The notes under the pieces are model-generated. The model saw nothing but the letters and a program-made list of their open reading frames with translations, ran no database searches and was not told the DNA's origin. Shown in pieces: positions 1 to 10,399 of a stretch of 64,000 nucleotides of DNA (positions are counted from its first letter, which is position 1; the number at the start of each line of letters is the position of its first letter). A program made the position numbers and the translations under genes. The stretch covers positions 901,140 to 965,139 of the forward strand of contig SIJG01000038.1 in the NCBI GenBank assembly GCA_023374025.1, given 5' to 3'. This DNA comes from Heterodera schachtii (lineage: Eukaryota > Nematoda > Chromadorea > Rhabditida > Heteroderidae).

Positions 1-897
1 CATATTTAAAATTGTTGTGAAGCAATTTGTAATAAATATTTTTTTTTCAAATTTAAAAATGCCATAATTATAAAAATTTTAAAATACCAAGAATTGACAA
101 TTAAAAATCAAACATAAATAAATAAATAATTTTTAATTAATTCTACCGTACTTGAGTCATTTTTTATTTGAAAAAATAAATTAAAATTTTATTTAATCTA
201 TTTTCGATCGGAATGCAAAATCTAAAGTGCAAATATTTGTTGGATCAAAATTCGATTGAAGCAAAATGTTGCCTATGAGCATTGGGCAAATGTTACACTA
301 GGGAAAAGCTCAAAAATAAATAGATTCTTTAATGTCCAGTCAGCATCAGTCTGTTAAATTATGATTTAAATGTTAATAAAATATTTTTTTAATTGAAAAT
401 ATTAAGAATAAACTCCCCGACAAAAATAGGGGGGGGGGGGTCGCCGGTGAAAGGGGAAAAGAGGAAAATTATTGAAATGCTAAACAATTTTTCATAACAA
501 TTGTTAAATTCCAAAAAAAGTTCACGCAAGTGCCCCGAAATTCCCTTGAAATTTTACAATTTGACCTAGAAATTGACTTGGTGAAAATCAAATGGTCAAT
601 ATAAAGCTTTTTTTGGTCGCATGGAAATAATTTATTGAAATGTATTTCATCTTTTACTGTAAGAATTTCAGAAACAATGATGGAAGAATTATTATAATTG
701 GCTTTTGTTGGCAAATACGGTAAGCATGTGAACAATACGGTAGGGAAAATTGACGGCTTGACGAAAACGGAAGGACAGCTGTAGTCGATTTTTCATCCAT
801 GCTCAATATTCTTTTGTGCCGATCCACCGTTAGCACTTCCTTCTCCATCGTTATAGATCTGAGACAGGGATAATTTTTGAAAAATTTAATGCAATTT
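1..897. repeat. Copy 1 of a 0.9-kb direct repeat, cut by the window edge
   Basis: This stretch matches 2737-3634 base for base as far as I can read. The only difference seen is a G run of 12 bases near 429 against 13 in the second copy. Both copies end in GATAATTTTTGAAAAATTT then ATGCAATTT, after which the flanks differ. Such identity points to a recent duplication, gene conversion or an assembly duplicate. The copy carries a duplicate of the last exon of the minus-strand gene at 3530-3987 (here 793-858), but not its first exon. The left end is not visible. Confidence 0.95.
226..357 (+). CDS. Possible terminal exon, unrecognised protein
   Basis: An open frame without its own ATG runs from a TAA at 223-225 to a TAA at 355-357. 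It contains the balanced peptide QNVAYEHWANVTLGKS and sits after a possible acceptor ending AAATCTAAAG. The same frame recurs at 2962-3093 in the second repeat copy. No family is recognised. It could be chance, since the stretch is simply less AT-rich than its surroundings. Confidence 0.2.
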   Translation, partial: SANICWIKIRLKQNVAYEHWANVTLGKSSKINRFFNVQSASVC

Positions 898-1900
898 TAA
901 ATTTTATATTCTATATATTTTTTAACCATTTGAATAAATATTTGTATTTATATTTATTTGTGATTTAAATTTTTCATTAACTGTTTTTATGTATGTTCTT
1001 AAATATAATTCTTGCGCTATTAAATTCATTGTGTGTTTTAATGCGATTGAACGAATTTTTTTCAATAACACCTTAATTCTTTAATGTTATATTTTAATGA
1101 ATTCCCTTTTTCAAAATAATTCTGTAACAGACTCAAAAAATATTCTAATACTTTTAGATTTAAACGCATAAATTTCACTTTTGGCTTAACCTTTTGGTTT
1201 AAAAAACAATCGATAAATATTTGTTTATTAAATGTAATAATGTGTTTTAATTCTCGTTCCAATTTTTAATTGGTAATCTTACGCTTTTATATAGCTTTAA
1301 ATTCAACATTACCTAGATTTCTGAGGACCTTTTAATAAATCAAGAAAAAAAATCTCAAAACCACAATGAGAAAACATTTATGATAATTTTATTTATCCAA
1401 ATGGTATTCTTCTTTTATATTTAAAACAAATAAAATTCTTTACCTTTCAATTATTTTTTTATTTAATTTTTTTAATTTCTGAATTCTTATTATTTCATTT
1501 TTATGTATTATGTTAATCACCGTTGTTGGGTTATTTTATTTTGTTAAAACCCAAATCAATCTAAAAGTTTGATATTGCTTTTATTTTTATTTTTAATCCT
1601 TGTAATGTAGTGAATGTGTTATTTTGTTTAATGTATAGGTCACTTTTTAATGTAAACTTTTGTTTAAATTTTATAAGTTTGAATATTTATTTTAATATTT
1701 TTTGATTTATATATTTCTTATTGATTTGTTAAATTTATTTAAAACCAAAGAAGTTGCACTAATATGACTATTCGATTAGTAGACCAAGAAGTTAGTAATC
1801 AGAAATTATTTTATTATAATTTTAGGTTCTTTTTAGTATCGGCAGAAGTATTACCACCAATTTACTCCATAATACTTAATAGCTAGGTTCGATTTCAGAT

Positions 1901-2171
1901 TTCTCATTATAATTTGATTTTCTTAAAATATTATAATTCATTTTGCGGGTTTTGTATCTTATCATGCGTTCGTATCGAGGAAAAGGATATTCTATGGGAT
2001 GCTTATTCATTAGTGTGTATAATTAAACGCATTTAAAATTATAAAATCTTACAAAAAAATGAATAGCCATCATCGCAACTGCTGTGCATGAATGCTGATC
2101 GTGTGACATACAAAAACTACGATAGAGCCAATGCGGAGTACGACAAGCTCAAACCGACCGATCATTACTAG
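1901..2171 (+). CDS. Putative last exon(s) of an unrecognised gene
   Basis: The clearest coding signal is 2067-2171, read in one frame to a TAG at 2169. The peptide ends DRANAEYDKLKPTDHY and uses codons far less AT-biased than the flanks. An earlier open stretch, 1901-2012, follows a good acceptor (TTCGATTTCAG) and contains RIEEKDILWDAY after a hydrophobic run. Removing 2013-2066 as a 54-base intron (GTGTGT...AATAG) joins the two in phase 0. The acceptor of that intron is weak, so the join is tentative. I do not recognise the protein; a hydrophobic segment followed by a short polar tail would suit a membrane protein. It lies between the two 0.9-kb repeat copies. Confidence 0.4.
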
Positions 2172-2736
2172 TATTAACTTAATACCGAGTTAAATATATT
2201 AAAAAAAATTGTTATATAAAAATAATTATAGTTATGTCATAAACTTTAATAACAAAAGGAAATATTCAACATACATAAATTAGAGTATTATGAATTATTA
2301 TTTAAAAAATTTAATTTTTAATTTCAAATTTCTAAAATGTCTTCCTTTCCGTCAACGTATTACCTTTTTAAAATTTTCATCTTCATTAGTTTTTAATATC
2401 TGATTCAAGCCAGCACTTGAAATAATGTCATCAAAAACTAGACTATGTTCTGTCTAGGGTTTGAGGTGTATTGAAACTAAAAAAGACTATTTAAATTTAA
2501 ATGTCAATAAGAAATGGGACAGGCTAGGATTTAAAAATCTAATTATTTCAAAGTATCAAGATTTAAACTTAAAAGAAGCAATTGAAACATAATATAAATA
2601 TATAATGCAATGTATAGAACCGATTTTATTAAAATTCCTATTAATTTGTCAAAAATTTCATTTTTGCCAAAATTGTAAAAAATAAACATTTCGAAATTTT
2701 TATTTACATATTTTTACATCTTTTTGGATTTTCTTA

Positions 2737-3634
2737 CATATTTAAAATTGTTGTGAAGCAATTTGTAATAAATATTTTTTTTTCAAATTTAAAAATGCCA
2801 TAATTATAAAAATTTTAAAATACCAAGAATTGACAATTAAAAATCAAACATAAATAAATAAATAATTTTTAATTAATTCTACCGTACTTGAGTCATTTTT
2901 TATTTGAAAAAATAAATTAAAATTTTATTTAATCTATTTTCGATCGGAATGCAAAATCTAAAGTGCAAATATTTGTTGGATCAAAATTCGATTGAAGCAA
3001 AATGTTGCCTATGAGCATTGGGCAAATGTTACACTAGGGAAAAGCTCAAAAATAAATAGATTCTTTAATGTCCAGTCAGCATCAGTCTGTTAAATTATGA
3101 TTTAAATGTTAATAAAATATTTTTTTAATTGAAAATATTAAGAATAAACTCCCCGACAAAAATAGGGGGGGGGGGGGTCGCCGGTGAAAGGGGAAAAGAG
3201 GAAAATTATTGAAATGCTAAACAATTTTTCATAACAATTGTTAAATTCCAAAAAAAGTTCACGCAAGTGCCCCGAAATTCCCTTGAAATTTTACAATTTG
3301 ACCTAGAAATTGACTTGGTGAAAATCAAATGGTCAATATAAAGCTTTTTTTGGTCGCATGGAAATAATTTATTGAAATGTATTTCATCTTTTACTGTAAG
3401 AATTTCAGAAACAATGATGGAAGAATTATTATAATTGGCTTTTGTTGGCAAATACGGTAAGCATGTGAACAATACGGTAGGGAAAATTGACGGCTTGACG
3501 AAAACGGAAGGACAGCTGTAGTCGATTTTTCATCCATGCTCAATATTCTTTTGTGCCGATCCACCGTTAGCACTTCCTTCTCCATCGTTATAGATCTGAG
3601 ACAGGGATAATTTTTGAAAAATTTAATGCAATTT
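2737..3634. repeat. Copy 2 of the 0.9-kb direct repeat
   Basis: Full-length second copy of the repeat at 1-897. Its right boundary (3634) falls inside the intron of the minus-strand gene at 3530-3987, so the duplication separated the last exon from the first. About 1.84 kb of AT-rich spacer divides the copies, and no reverse transcriptase, gag or integrase frame lies between them. I therefore do not read the pair as LTRs. Confidence 0.95.
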
Positions 3635-3987
3635 GTTAACAAATTTTCACCAAAAATGATTAATTTTAGCGATTTTGAGCCAATTTTTTAAGATAGAATT
3701 ATAAGTTTTGGGGGCTCGGAGGTGCTGAAAGGCGGCGAAAGGAGAAAAATTAAAAAATTTTATTTTGATAATTTTGTTTAAAAACTTAATTTTAATTATT
3801 TTTTTTTGAAAAGATTTAGAAACTACTTCTCTACCTTTTTGTTGATTTGGAGCGTCGATGATGTGCAATTATGTGTTTGTTTTTTTGACCAATCCAAGAT
3901 GTCGAGTTGCATTGAAGAGTAGATTTTGCCGTTGATTTCAGCAAACAAAAGACAACAGAAAAACAATGCCAAGAAGTTGGTATTCAT
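3530..3987 (-). CDS. Putative small secreted protein, two exons
   Basis: Exon 1 (3987-3835) opens with ATG and encodes a textbook signal peptide: hydrophobic core FLALFFCCLLFAEING, then a polar part with two more cysteines or potential N-glycosylation (HNCTSS). The donor is AAAAAG|GTAGAG. An intron of 239 bases ends in CCCTGTCTCAG, a strong acceptor. Exon 2 (3595-3530) joins in phase 0 and ends GSAQKNIEHG then TGA, giving about 72 residues. If the donor is not used, exon 1 runs on to a stop at 3823 (54 residues). Family unknown; secretion is inferred from the signal peptide only. Exon 2 is duplicated at 793-858 without exon 1. The start is the only ATG upstream of the hydrophobic core. Confidence 0.5.
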
Positions 3988-4129
3988 TTTGCTAAATTTT
4001 AATGAAATTATATTTTAACTAAATAAATAATGAGTATTACGTGTAATTATTTATTTATTTATTTTCGTAATACATTTATAAATAAATTTAATTTTAATGG
4101 CCACAATAAATTGGCTGGCAAATTTTCAG

Positions 4130-4233
4130 TGGATGAAATTTTGTGGATGAGAGAGAACATGAATCATCTCATCCACCAATTTGCCTATTCAATTCCCACT
4201 GATTATATCGCAGAATTATGTAAAACTGAGTGA
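4130..4233 (+). CDS. Candidate terminal exon, unrecognised
   Basis: A textbook acceptor (GCAAATTTTCAG) ends at 4129. The exon enters in phase 1 and encodes VDEILWMRENMNHL followed by AYSIPTDYIAELCKTE and a TGA at 4231. Composition is protein-like, with no low complexity. No upstream partner was found, and the exon overlaps a competing minus-strand proposal (4169-4523), so only one of the two is likely to be real. Confidence 0.3.
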
Positions 4234-4523
4234 TGGAATGATTCATAGTGACCATTTTTCATCAAATTAATGAAGAAAAAAAAATTATTGTAGAAAAAAG
4301 AACGGAAATTTTTTTACAAAATTTCCCAAAATTTGCTGTTACAAAACCTTAAGGACATTTTATAAAATACATTTTAAGTTTTTTACAGAAAAATTGTAAT
4401 AAGAAAAAATTCATGCAATGTAGTTTAAATGCTGATCAAAAAGTCATTTACGCCAAGTGTTTCTTCTCGCCATTCATCAGTTCCGAATGACAGCAATTTT
4501 TTTCTCCGATAAACGGCAGACAT
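4169..4523 (-). CDS. Candidate two-exon small gene
   Basis: Exon 1 (4523-4452) begins with ATG and encodes MSAVYRRKKLLSFGTDEWRE and a few more residues to a donor GGC|GTAAAT. Exon 2 (4225-4169) follows an acceptor CATCACTCAG and joins in phase 0 to a TGA at 4169, for about 42 residues. If unspliced, exon 1 reads to a TAA at 4425. Highly basic near the N-terminus; no family recognised. It conflicts with the plus-strand exon at 4130-4233. Confidence 0.3.
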
Positions 4524-5117
4524 TTTTTAAAAGTCAATATACATTAATACAAAACCTACAATTGAACCATAGTTAATTTTCTTTTTATGTTTAAATTTTT
4601 AAATTCAATTAGGCAAAAAACAGGCTAACAAAATTTTTTTTCAATTATCTTCTGTATATTCAAATTTAATGCAAAAATTCAAAAAAATGAAAATAATTTT
4701 GAAAAAGAAAAAATTATAAAATTGTAAAATTGGATAATAAATTAATTAAAAAAAAATAATAATTTTTGTTTTATGAAATGATCAAAACGATAGAAAAAAT
4801 TTTTAACCAATAAAACAGTACCTTTTTTATTAAAGAAATTAAATACAGTACTACCACATCGTTTGTTACCGCAGAAAAATGGAAATGGAACTGTAGCACA
4901 AAAAAGAGAAAAATGCATTTGCGATGCAATATTTAAAAAAAGTTTTTATAATTTCATTTTAGTCAATTTTATTTAATTTGTTAAAAATTGTAAATAATTT
5001 ATTTTTGCCCACTTTAATTCTCTTAAAATTTGTTATTCGTTATTTACGGGTGCTCATTTTTCATATTATAAAAACGTTTCAAATTTGCGAGTTTCTCTTT
5101 TTTTCTTAATATAATAT

Positions 5118-5257
5118 TTATTTATTTTTTAATTCAATTTTATTTGCCTTTCCCTTTAAGCCGAATTTTATTTTCCAGTGATCAATTGTTCTGAACTGAA
5201 AGCCCAATTTTTTGGCAATTAACTTTTTAACGTCTCGGCAAATAGTCCAGCGGGAGG
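5118..5257 (-). CDS. Candidate terminal exon with helical, basic protein segment
   Basis: After a possible acceptor (GTAAAAATTAG) the frame reads SRWTICRDVKKLIAKKLG and FRTIDHWKIKFGLKGK before a TAA at 5118. The pattern of basic residues and two short helices is reminiscent of small DNA-binding domains, but I cannot name one. Base composition stands out from the surrounding AT-rich DNA. Alone it is weak evidence. Confidence 0.25.
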
Positions 5258-5299
5258 CTAATTTTTACCCAGTTATAAAAGTTTTATTTATTTTTAAAC

Positions 5300-6030
5300 T
5301 TTCTTCACCGGAATTTTTTCTTAAAATTTATTTTAAATTATAATCAACCCTATTTATTACAATTAATATAAGATATTTTAATTTTGAAAAGCTGAGCAAA
5401 ATTCAATTTAAACTAAAAGAAACAAATTGTATTAAAAACCTATTTACTCAAACTGAATAATTAATAAGTTAAGAATTTTAAAAAAGACTACAAAATAATA
5501 ACTAATTATCATTGTATTAAATTAGCTAAAAGCTTATCTTTTATTATATGATTTGTAATATTACAAAGAAACTATTTAAATTTCCATATTTGAATGCTGT
5601 AAAATCACTGCAATTTCATTATTGCTTTAATTTTACAAAATATTTGATCCAAAAAATCTAGATCATTATAGTTTTTACAAATAATTACTTTAAACAAATA
5701 ATTAATTTAACAAATTTTGAACATATTTAAATGAATTTATTTATTATATTTTATAATTTTTTTTCCAAATTTATTTTAAATATTACATTAATTAATGTTA
5801 ATTAAAAATTTTTCATTAGTCAATTTAAAATTCAAAAATTATAAATTAAATTTACTCAAATGATTCATTTAATAATTAGAAAACAAAAAAGACTGGATAA
5901 AAAAATCATAATAAAAAAGTAATATTTTCAATTAAATAAATTACCAAGATAATGAAAGATGAAAGAAATTTATGAAATTTCAAAAAGAGTTGTTTTTGAT
6001 TAAATAATTTTAAAATATTTTTCAAATTGT
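5300..6030. other. AT-rich stretch, nothing seen
   Basis: Low-complexity AT-rich sequence without a convincing exon, repeat or element. The stretch 4560-5110 is similar. Confidence 0.6.
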
Positions 6031-6032
6031 AG

Positions 6033-6073
6033 AGGAGCTCCGGGAGGCGGTTAGAATTGTGCTCGTTGCATAA
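6033..6073 (+). CDS. Candidate short terminal exon
   Basis: A good acceptor (TTTTTCAAATTGTAG) precedes codons for ELREAVRIVLVA and a TAA at 6071. The exon is GC-richer than anything around it. It is too short to identify and no upstream exon was found. Confidence 0.25.
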
Positions 6074-6079
6074 AATATT

Positions 6080-7460
6080 TTTTAAATGTGGCGAAATACA
6101 AAATAAATATAAATCTCTGTATATATTTTAAAAGGGTAAATAAAAATGAATTAATTCATTATTTTCATTAATATAATTTTTGAGTCAATTTTTCTATCTT
6201 CATTAAGATAGATACCAAAAACATTAATGAAAATAAAAAAACCTATAAACAAAATTTATTTACTTATATTAAAAATCTTATAATGCAAGTTGAAGAGACG
6301 AATAAGAATAATTTAATAAAATTTTAAAAAATAGAAAATATTAAAGATCCGACAAAATAAGAAACTATTTTCGCTGCGAAGTCGACAATTCATTTAAGCT
6401 TTACATACAAAAGTTTATGTTCTGCTTTTATTTAATGTTTCTAAAATGGGCAAAAAAGCTATGATATAAAAAAATGTAAAGGAAAATGAAAAAAATATTC
6501 ATTACAACATTAAAACCTGCACAGAAGGCAAAGCATTTAATTGTAAGAAAAGATAAAAGGAAATTTATTAAAAAGAGATTAACAATAGGGAAGAAAACAA
6601 TAAACCATTCAATTTACGGTATTAGAAAATTTAAAAATAACAGTTTTAACTATTTAAAACAAATTAATGAATTAATTTTATTTTGATAAAATTTTGAGCA
6701 AAATAATTGGTTTAAAAACGAGTTTCGAAAAAAAAAATTTAGAGGTAGATCAGTGATAAAATTTGAATGTATGTACTTTGAAAGATTATGTTTTGAATAC
6801 TAATTGCATAATGAAAATATTCTTCAAATCAATAGCTAATATAATAATAAATTAAACTAATTTGATTAAGTCACTCAAAATAAATCACATGCTGGAAAAT
6901 GTAATTATTATAATGATTTTTGAACAAATTAAGGAAATGAAGATAATGTATCTATTATTCATGCACAGAATTACAAGGGATAATAATGATAATATAACTA
7001 ATTATTTTCAATCGCCAACTTCCACAAAATTTAGTTAGGCGTTAACATAATTTAATTATCTAAAATTTTTTTGAAGTAAACTTAAAAAAAATTGAGAAAT
7101 ATTATGTCTATAACCAAAATATGAAAAATATATAAAAACAATTTATATTTTTAATAGGAACAAACATTGACTTAAAATAAATATTAATAAACCCGCTCAT
7201 GTGAACAGATACAATTTAAATAGAATTTTAATTACAGCTAATATGAATTTATTAAAAAATAATAATAATTTAAAATGATATTTTTTATTTGGTTATTATA
7301 AAACATATTATTTAATTTATCATAAAATAACTAAAATCACAAACTTTAAGCATTATAATATTTATACAAAATTTATTTATTCTCACACAAAGAGAATTAT
7401 TTGAAAAATAACTTGAATATAAATTTTCGAAGTCGCAATAAGAATTTGATAAATAATTTT
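6080..7460. other. AT-rich stretch with one lysine-rich frame
   Basis: Nothing convincing. A 66-codon frame at 6486-6686 (plus) is mostly Lys, Ile and Asn and is what such AT-rich DNA gives by chance. Confidence 0.5.
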
Positions 7461-7465
7461 TTTTT

Positions 7466-7531
7466 GGGGCAAACAATCAAATGGTGGCGCTTGCCACAGC
7501 ACGAGAATTTGGAAATATTGCAAACTGTTAG
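7466..7531 (+). CDS. Candidate exon with NQMxxLATAR motif
   Basis: The frame reads NNQMVALATAREFGNIANC to a TAG at 7529. A minus-strand island at 14883-14918 encodes the similar NQMFLATARHY. In the shared LATAR block four of the five codons differ without changing the residue (CTT/CTA, GCC/GCA, ACA/ACG, CGA/AGA). Such synonymous divergence is what selection on a protein would leave. The reverse strand of this island is also open, so the call remains tentative. Confidence 0.35.
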   Translation, partial: GANNQMVALATAREFGNIANC

Positions 7532-7539
7532 GCCCTGTA

Positions 7540-8330
7540 CTAATTATTTGTCTACAAAAATTCTAAAGTTAAAACAATGAATAATAATAATTGAAACAAA
7601 GCTATGAAAATTATATACAATTTAGAATCGTTACAAATTATGCAGATAATAAAAGTATAAGAACGAGATGAAACAATGACTTCAAATTGTTAAAAATTGA
7701 AAATAAATCAGAAAATAAAAAATAATTCTCAAAAAAAAATATTTCATATGACATTAATTTATCTATAAATTAAAAATTATAAAAATCGTAAAAAAACCAT
7801 TTATTAGGGATATCATATTTATGATAATAAATAAAAACTTAAATTTTTTTTCAATATTTCAAAACATTTAATATAAAAGAAAATTAATTGTTACAAAAAT
7901 TTTGATAAAATATGCTGGCGAGCTTTTAAAGAAAAATTTAAGCTGTAAAAAGGAAAACAAAGTAATAAGTAGATGAATTTAATTACGGACAACATTTAAA
8001 CGATTAAAAAATTATGATAATAATATAAAATTCTAAATGAATACAAATTAAAATAAAAGAATTTAAAATTTAGCAATAACACATATTAATATAATTTATC
8101 AAAAAAAAGTAGAAGGCAAAAAAAAAGAAAAATATTCAAAAAATCCTTTCATCATTTATTAAAATATATTTATATTTTGCAATAAAAATACCTCAATATC
8201 AAATATTACTGAATTTGAATATTACTTAAATTAAATCTTCAGATATTATGAATAACAACAATTATTAAATTTCATAATAAAAAGTTAATTAAAATAAAAG
8301 GGCATATACGCTTACTCTTACACATTTAAT
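7540..8330. other. AT-rich stretch, nothing seen
   Basis: No gene, repeat or element identified. Confidence 0.6.
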
Positions 8331-8937
8331 TAGGGATGGGAATTTTATGAAAAATATATATTTTCTTGGTTTCTCCATACCCAGGAAAGAAGGAAAAAAA
8401 AAATTTTTTTTTTGTGTTTGCGAACAAAAATCATGACTTCTATTTACATATTTGTACCTATTTCGGGCTTTTTCTGTATTACATAAGTACATATTTTTAT
8501 ATATTTTTGAACTTTTTCTGATTTTTTCTTACATGTTTTGCAATTTTCATGATTTAAAAAAATTTTTTATCAAATATTCCCAAAAACACAAAATTTCACA
8601 TTTTGTCGTATACATTTTCATTTTTTCATATTTTAGGAATTTGCAGAAAATTTTCTTTTAAAAAATTTAAATTTTTTTGTCAATGTACTACTAAATCGGT
8701 TTTTCAAAAAATAGATATAAAATTTTTTTAAATACATGTGATTTAAGCCTATTCCATCTTTTACGAAGAATTTTTTTCCAAAAAAAAGTAACAATCTTCA
8801 AAAATTTTATTACCTGTTTTTGTATATATTGTTTTTGTAGATATTTTATATATATTTTAGCATTTTTTATACATATTTAATTTACCTATTTCGGGAATTT
8901 TCTTTAATAATAAAATTTCCATCCCTATATAATAAAC
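8331..8937. mobile_element. hAT-like non-autonomous element with TAGGGATGG ends
   Basis: The two ends are inverted: TAGGGATGGGAATTTTAT at the left and its near complement ATAAAATTTCCATCCCTA at the right. The interior holds no transposase. It is made of recurring words such as ACATATTT, CCTATTTCGGG and TTTTTGTATATA in both orientations. The terminal TAGGGATGGG resembles hAT-superfamily ends. I find no matching 8-bp target duplication, so the copy is probably old. Its ends resemble those of the elements at 20918-21079 and 27357-27880. Confidence 0.6.
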
Positions 8938-9029
8938 TAGTTACCACAAATTAGAACATTTCTTAGAAATAAGAACATAAAGAAAAACCCTGTATTAATT
9001 GGAAAAAATAAATAAAATGAAAAGAAAAC

Positions 9030-9093
9030 GTCAGCCGGTGTCGAACTCATACAAAAAGGACTGTTAATGTTGAAGCACTAACCACTAATCCAC
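9030..9093 (-). other. tRNA-like pseudogene or SINE head
   Basis: Read on the minus strand, GTGGATTAGTGGTTAGTGC resembles a tRNA D arm/A box. It is followed about 30 bases on by AGTTCGACACC, which is close to the B-box consensus GGTTCGANTCC. Thymine runs follow (TTTTCTTTT), as after RNA polymerase III genes. A full cloverleaf is not evident. Confidence 0.4.
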
Positions 9094-9208
9094 AAATATA
9101 TTTAAAAAGGAAAATAAAATTCACTTTATTTCATAAAATTTGTCAAATGGATAAAAAAAAATCAAAATTTATAAATTTTTTGCCTTTTATCCACGAATAT
9201 GTCATTCT

Positions 9209-9368
9209 CAGGGGTGTATTTTTCACCCCCGCGCCCCCGCGGGGGTGAAGGTCGCGGGGGCGGGGGATGCGGGGGTCTGAATCACGGGGACGGGGACGGG
9301 GGTGAGCCCCAAAAACCTGTCCCGTCCCCGGGGACGGGGGCGGGGGCGGGGGCGGGGCTCGAACCCTA
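9209..9368. repeat. GC-rich block of GGGGAC/GTCCCC and GGGGGC words
   Basis: A sharp island of cytosine and guanine in AT-rich DNA. It contains (GGGGGC)n and (GGGGAC)n words in both orientations, with several potential G-quadruplexes and hairpins. The edges, CAGGGGTGTA at the left and the complement of TAGGGTTCGA at the right, look like degenerate TIRs of the hAT type, but I see no target duplication. The frames on both strands are simple-sequence translations, not genes. Confidence 0.7.
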
Positions 9369-9379
9369 TAATAAACCAA

Positions 9380-9775
9380 AGCACAGAAGAAATTTCAAAA
9401 AATTTAAAGAATTAAAGAGAGTGTAATCAAAATAGATGATTTAGGAAAAATAACTGAATAAATACCTAGAAAATTAAAAACGGACCACTTTATTTTTAAA
9501 GCACAAAATGTTTATGAATATAATAAAATTTAAATATATTTTTTAAAATTAGATTCACAGATTAAAGAAGAAATGTTACAAATCAAACAGATAAATAAAC
9601 AAAAAATAGGGTAATAATTCCTATTAATAAAATAAATACAATAAATGATGAAAATTAAATTAATAAAATACTTCTAAAAATTTAATTGAACAATTTTAGA
9701 TATATTTGAAATAATTCTTTCCGTAAAACATTTCTTATATTCTTTCATAAAAATAAAGTTTTTATAAATGATTAA
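9380..9775. other. AT-rich stretch, nothing seen
   Basis: No supported feature. Confidence 0.6.
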
Positions 9776-9934
9776 CTATAATAAATATTTAATTGTATAA
9801 ATGTAATTCTTATTAGTAGTTTGGTGTGGCTGGAAGCCAGGGAATAGGTGTAGCTGGATATTGAGCGTCTGATATTCATGCGGACACCACGGATTGCTCA
9901 GAGAAGCGGAAGTGTACTTGGTAAATGGAAACAT
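9776..9934 (-). CDS. Candidate 52-residue ORF or exon
   Basis: An ATG at 9934 opens MFPFTKYTSASLSNPW, then PHEYQTLNIQLHLFPGFQPH, and the frame continues to a TAG at 9776. The first two thirds fall in the only GC-balanced patch of this neighbourhood. No family is recognised. The plus strand of the same patch is open for shorter runs, so direction is uncertain. Confidence 0.3.
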   Translation of the reverse strand: MFPFTKYTSASLSNPWCPHEYQTLNIQLHLFPGFQPHQTTNKNYIYTIKYLL

Positions 9935-10310
9935 TATAACATTTATAGCTAGAAAATTGAATCTCCCTTAAATTTAATAATAAATATATAATATTAAGTA
10001 TTTAAATCCAAATGAAAAATGAAACAAAAATAATAAATCAACCCAAGAATAGGATAGGACTATAAAAACAAAAAAATAATAAAAATAAAAAATAAAAAAT
10101 AAAAAGAATATAAGCATTACAAAAATATGACACATAATAATCAAAGAAAGAGATAGATCCAATTTAATTATATTTATATAGATCCAATTTAAATATTTTT
10201 ATATTATTGAATTGCAGATTAAAATAATAAAAGGGATTTTAATTAAAATTCAAACAAAAATTCATATTCAAATGATGTAACCCATTTACCAATTGAATTT
10301 AAAAAGCCAG

Positions 10311-10374
10311 TTAGGCCGCCAATCGTTTGCCATATCTCACTGTTCGGTCAAACGGAGAGCCACAAAATTCTTTA
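10311..10374 (-). CDS. Candidate terminal exon
   Basis: Acceptor TGATACTCAG ends at 10375. The exon enters in phase 2 and encodes KEFCGSPFDRTVRYGKRLAA before a TAA at 10311. The composition is clearly less AT-biased than the flanks. It could be the 3' end of a minus-strand gene that also owns the RRM-like exon at 12678-12753, but the phases do not match directly, so at least one exon would be missing. Confidence 0.35.
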
Positions 10375-10399
10375 CTGAGTATCAATGCATAATCGTAGC

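Noticed and set aside
1..3634. LTR pair of a retrotransposon
   Set aside because: No gag or pol between the copies, no TG...CA ends visible, and the right boundary cuts an intron.
9143..9426. Overlapping ORFs on both strands in the GC-rich block
   Set aside because: Proline/glycine low-complexity translations of GGGGAC and GGGGGC words.
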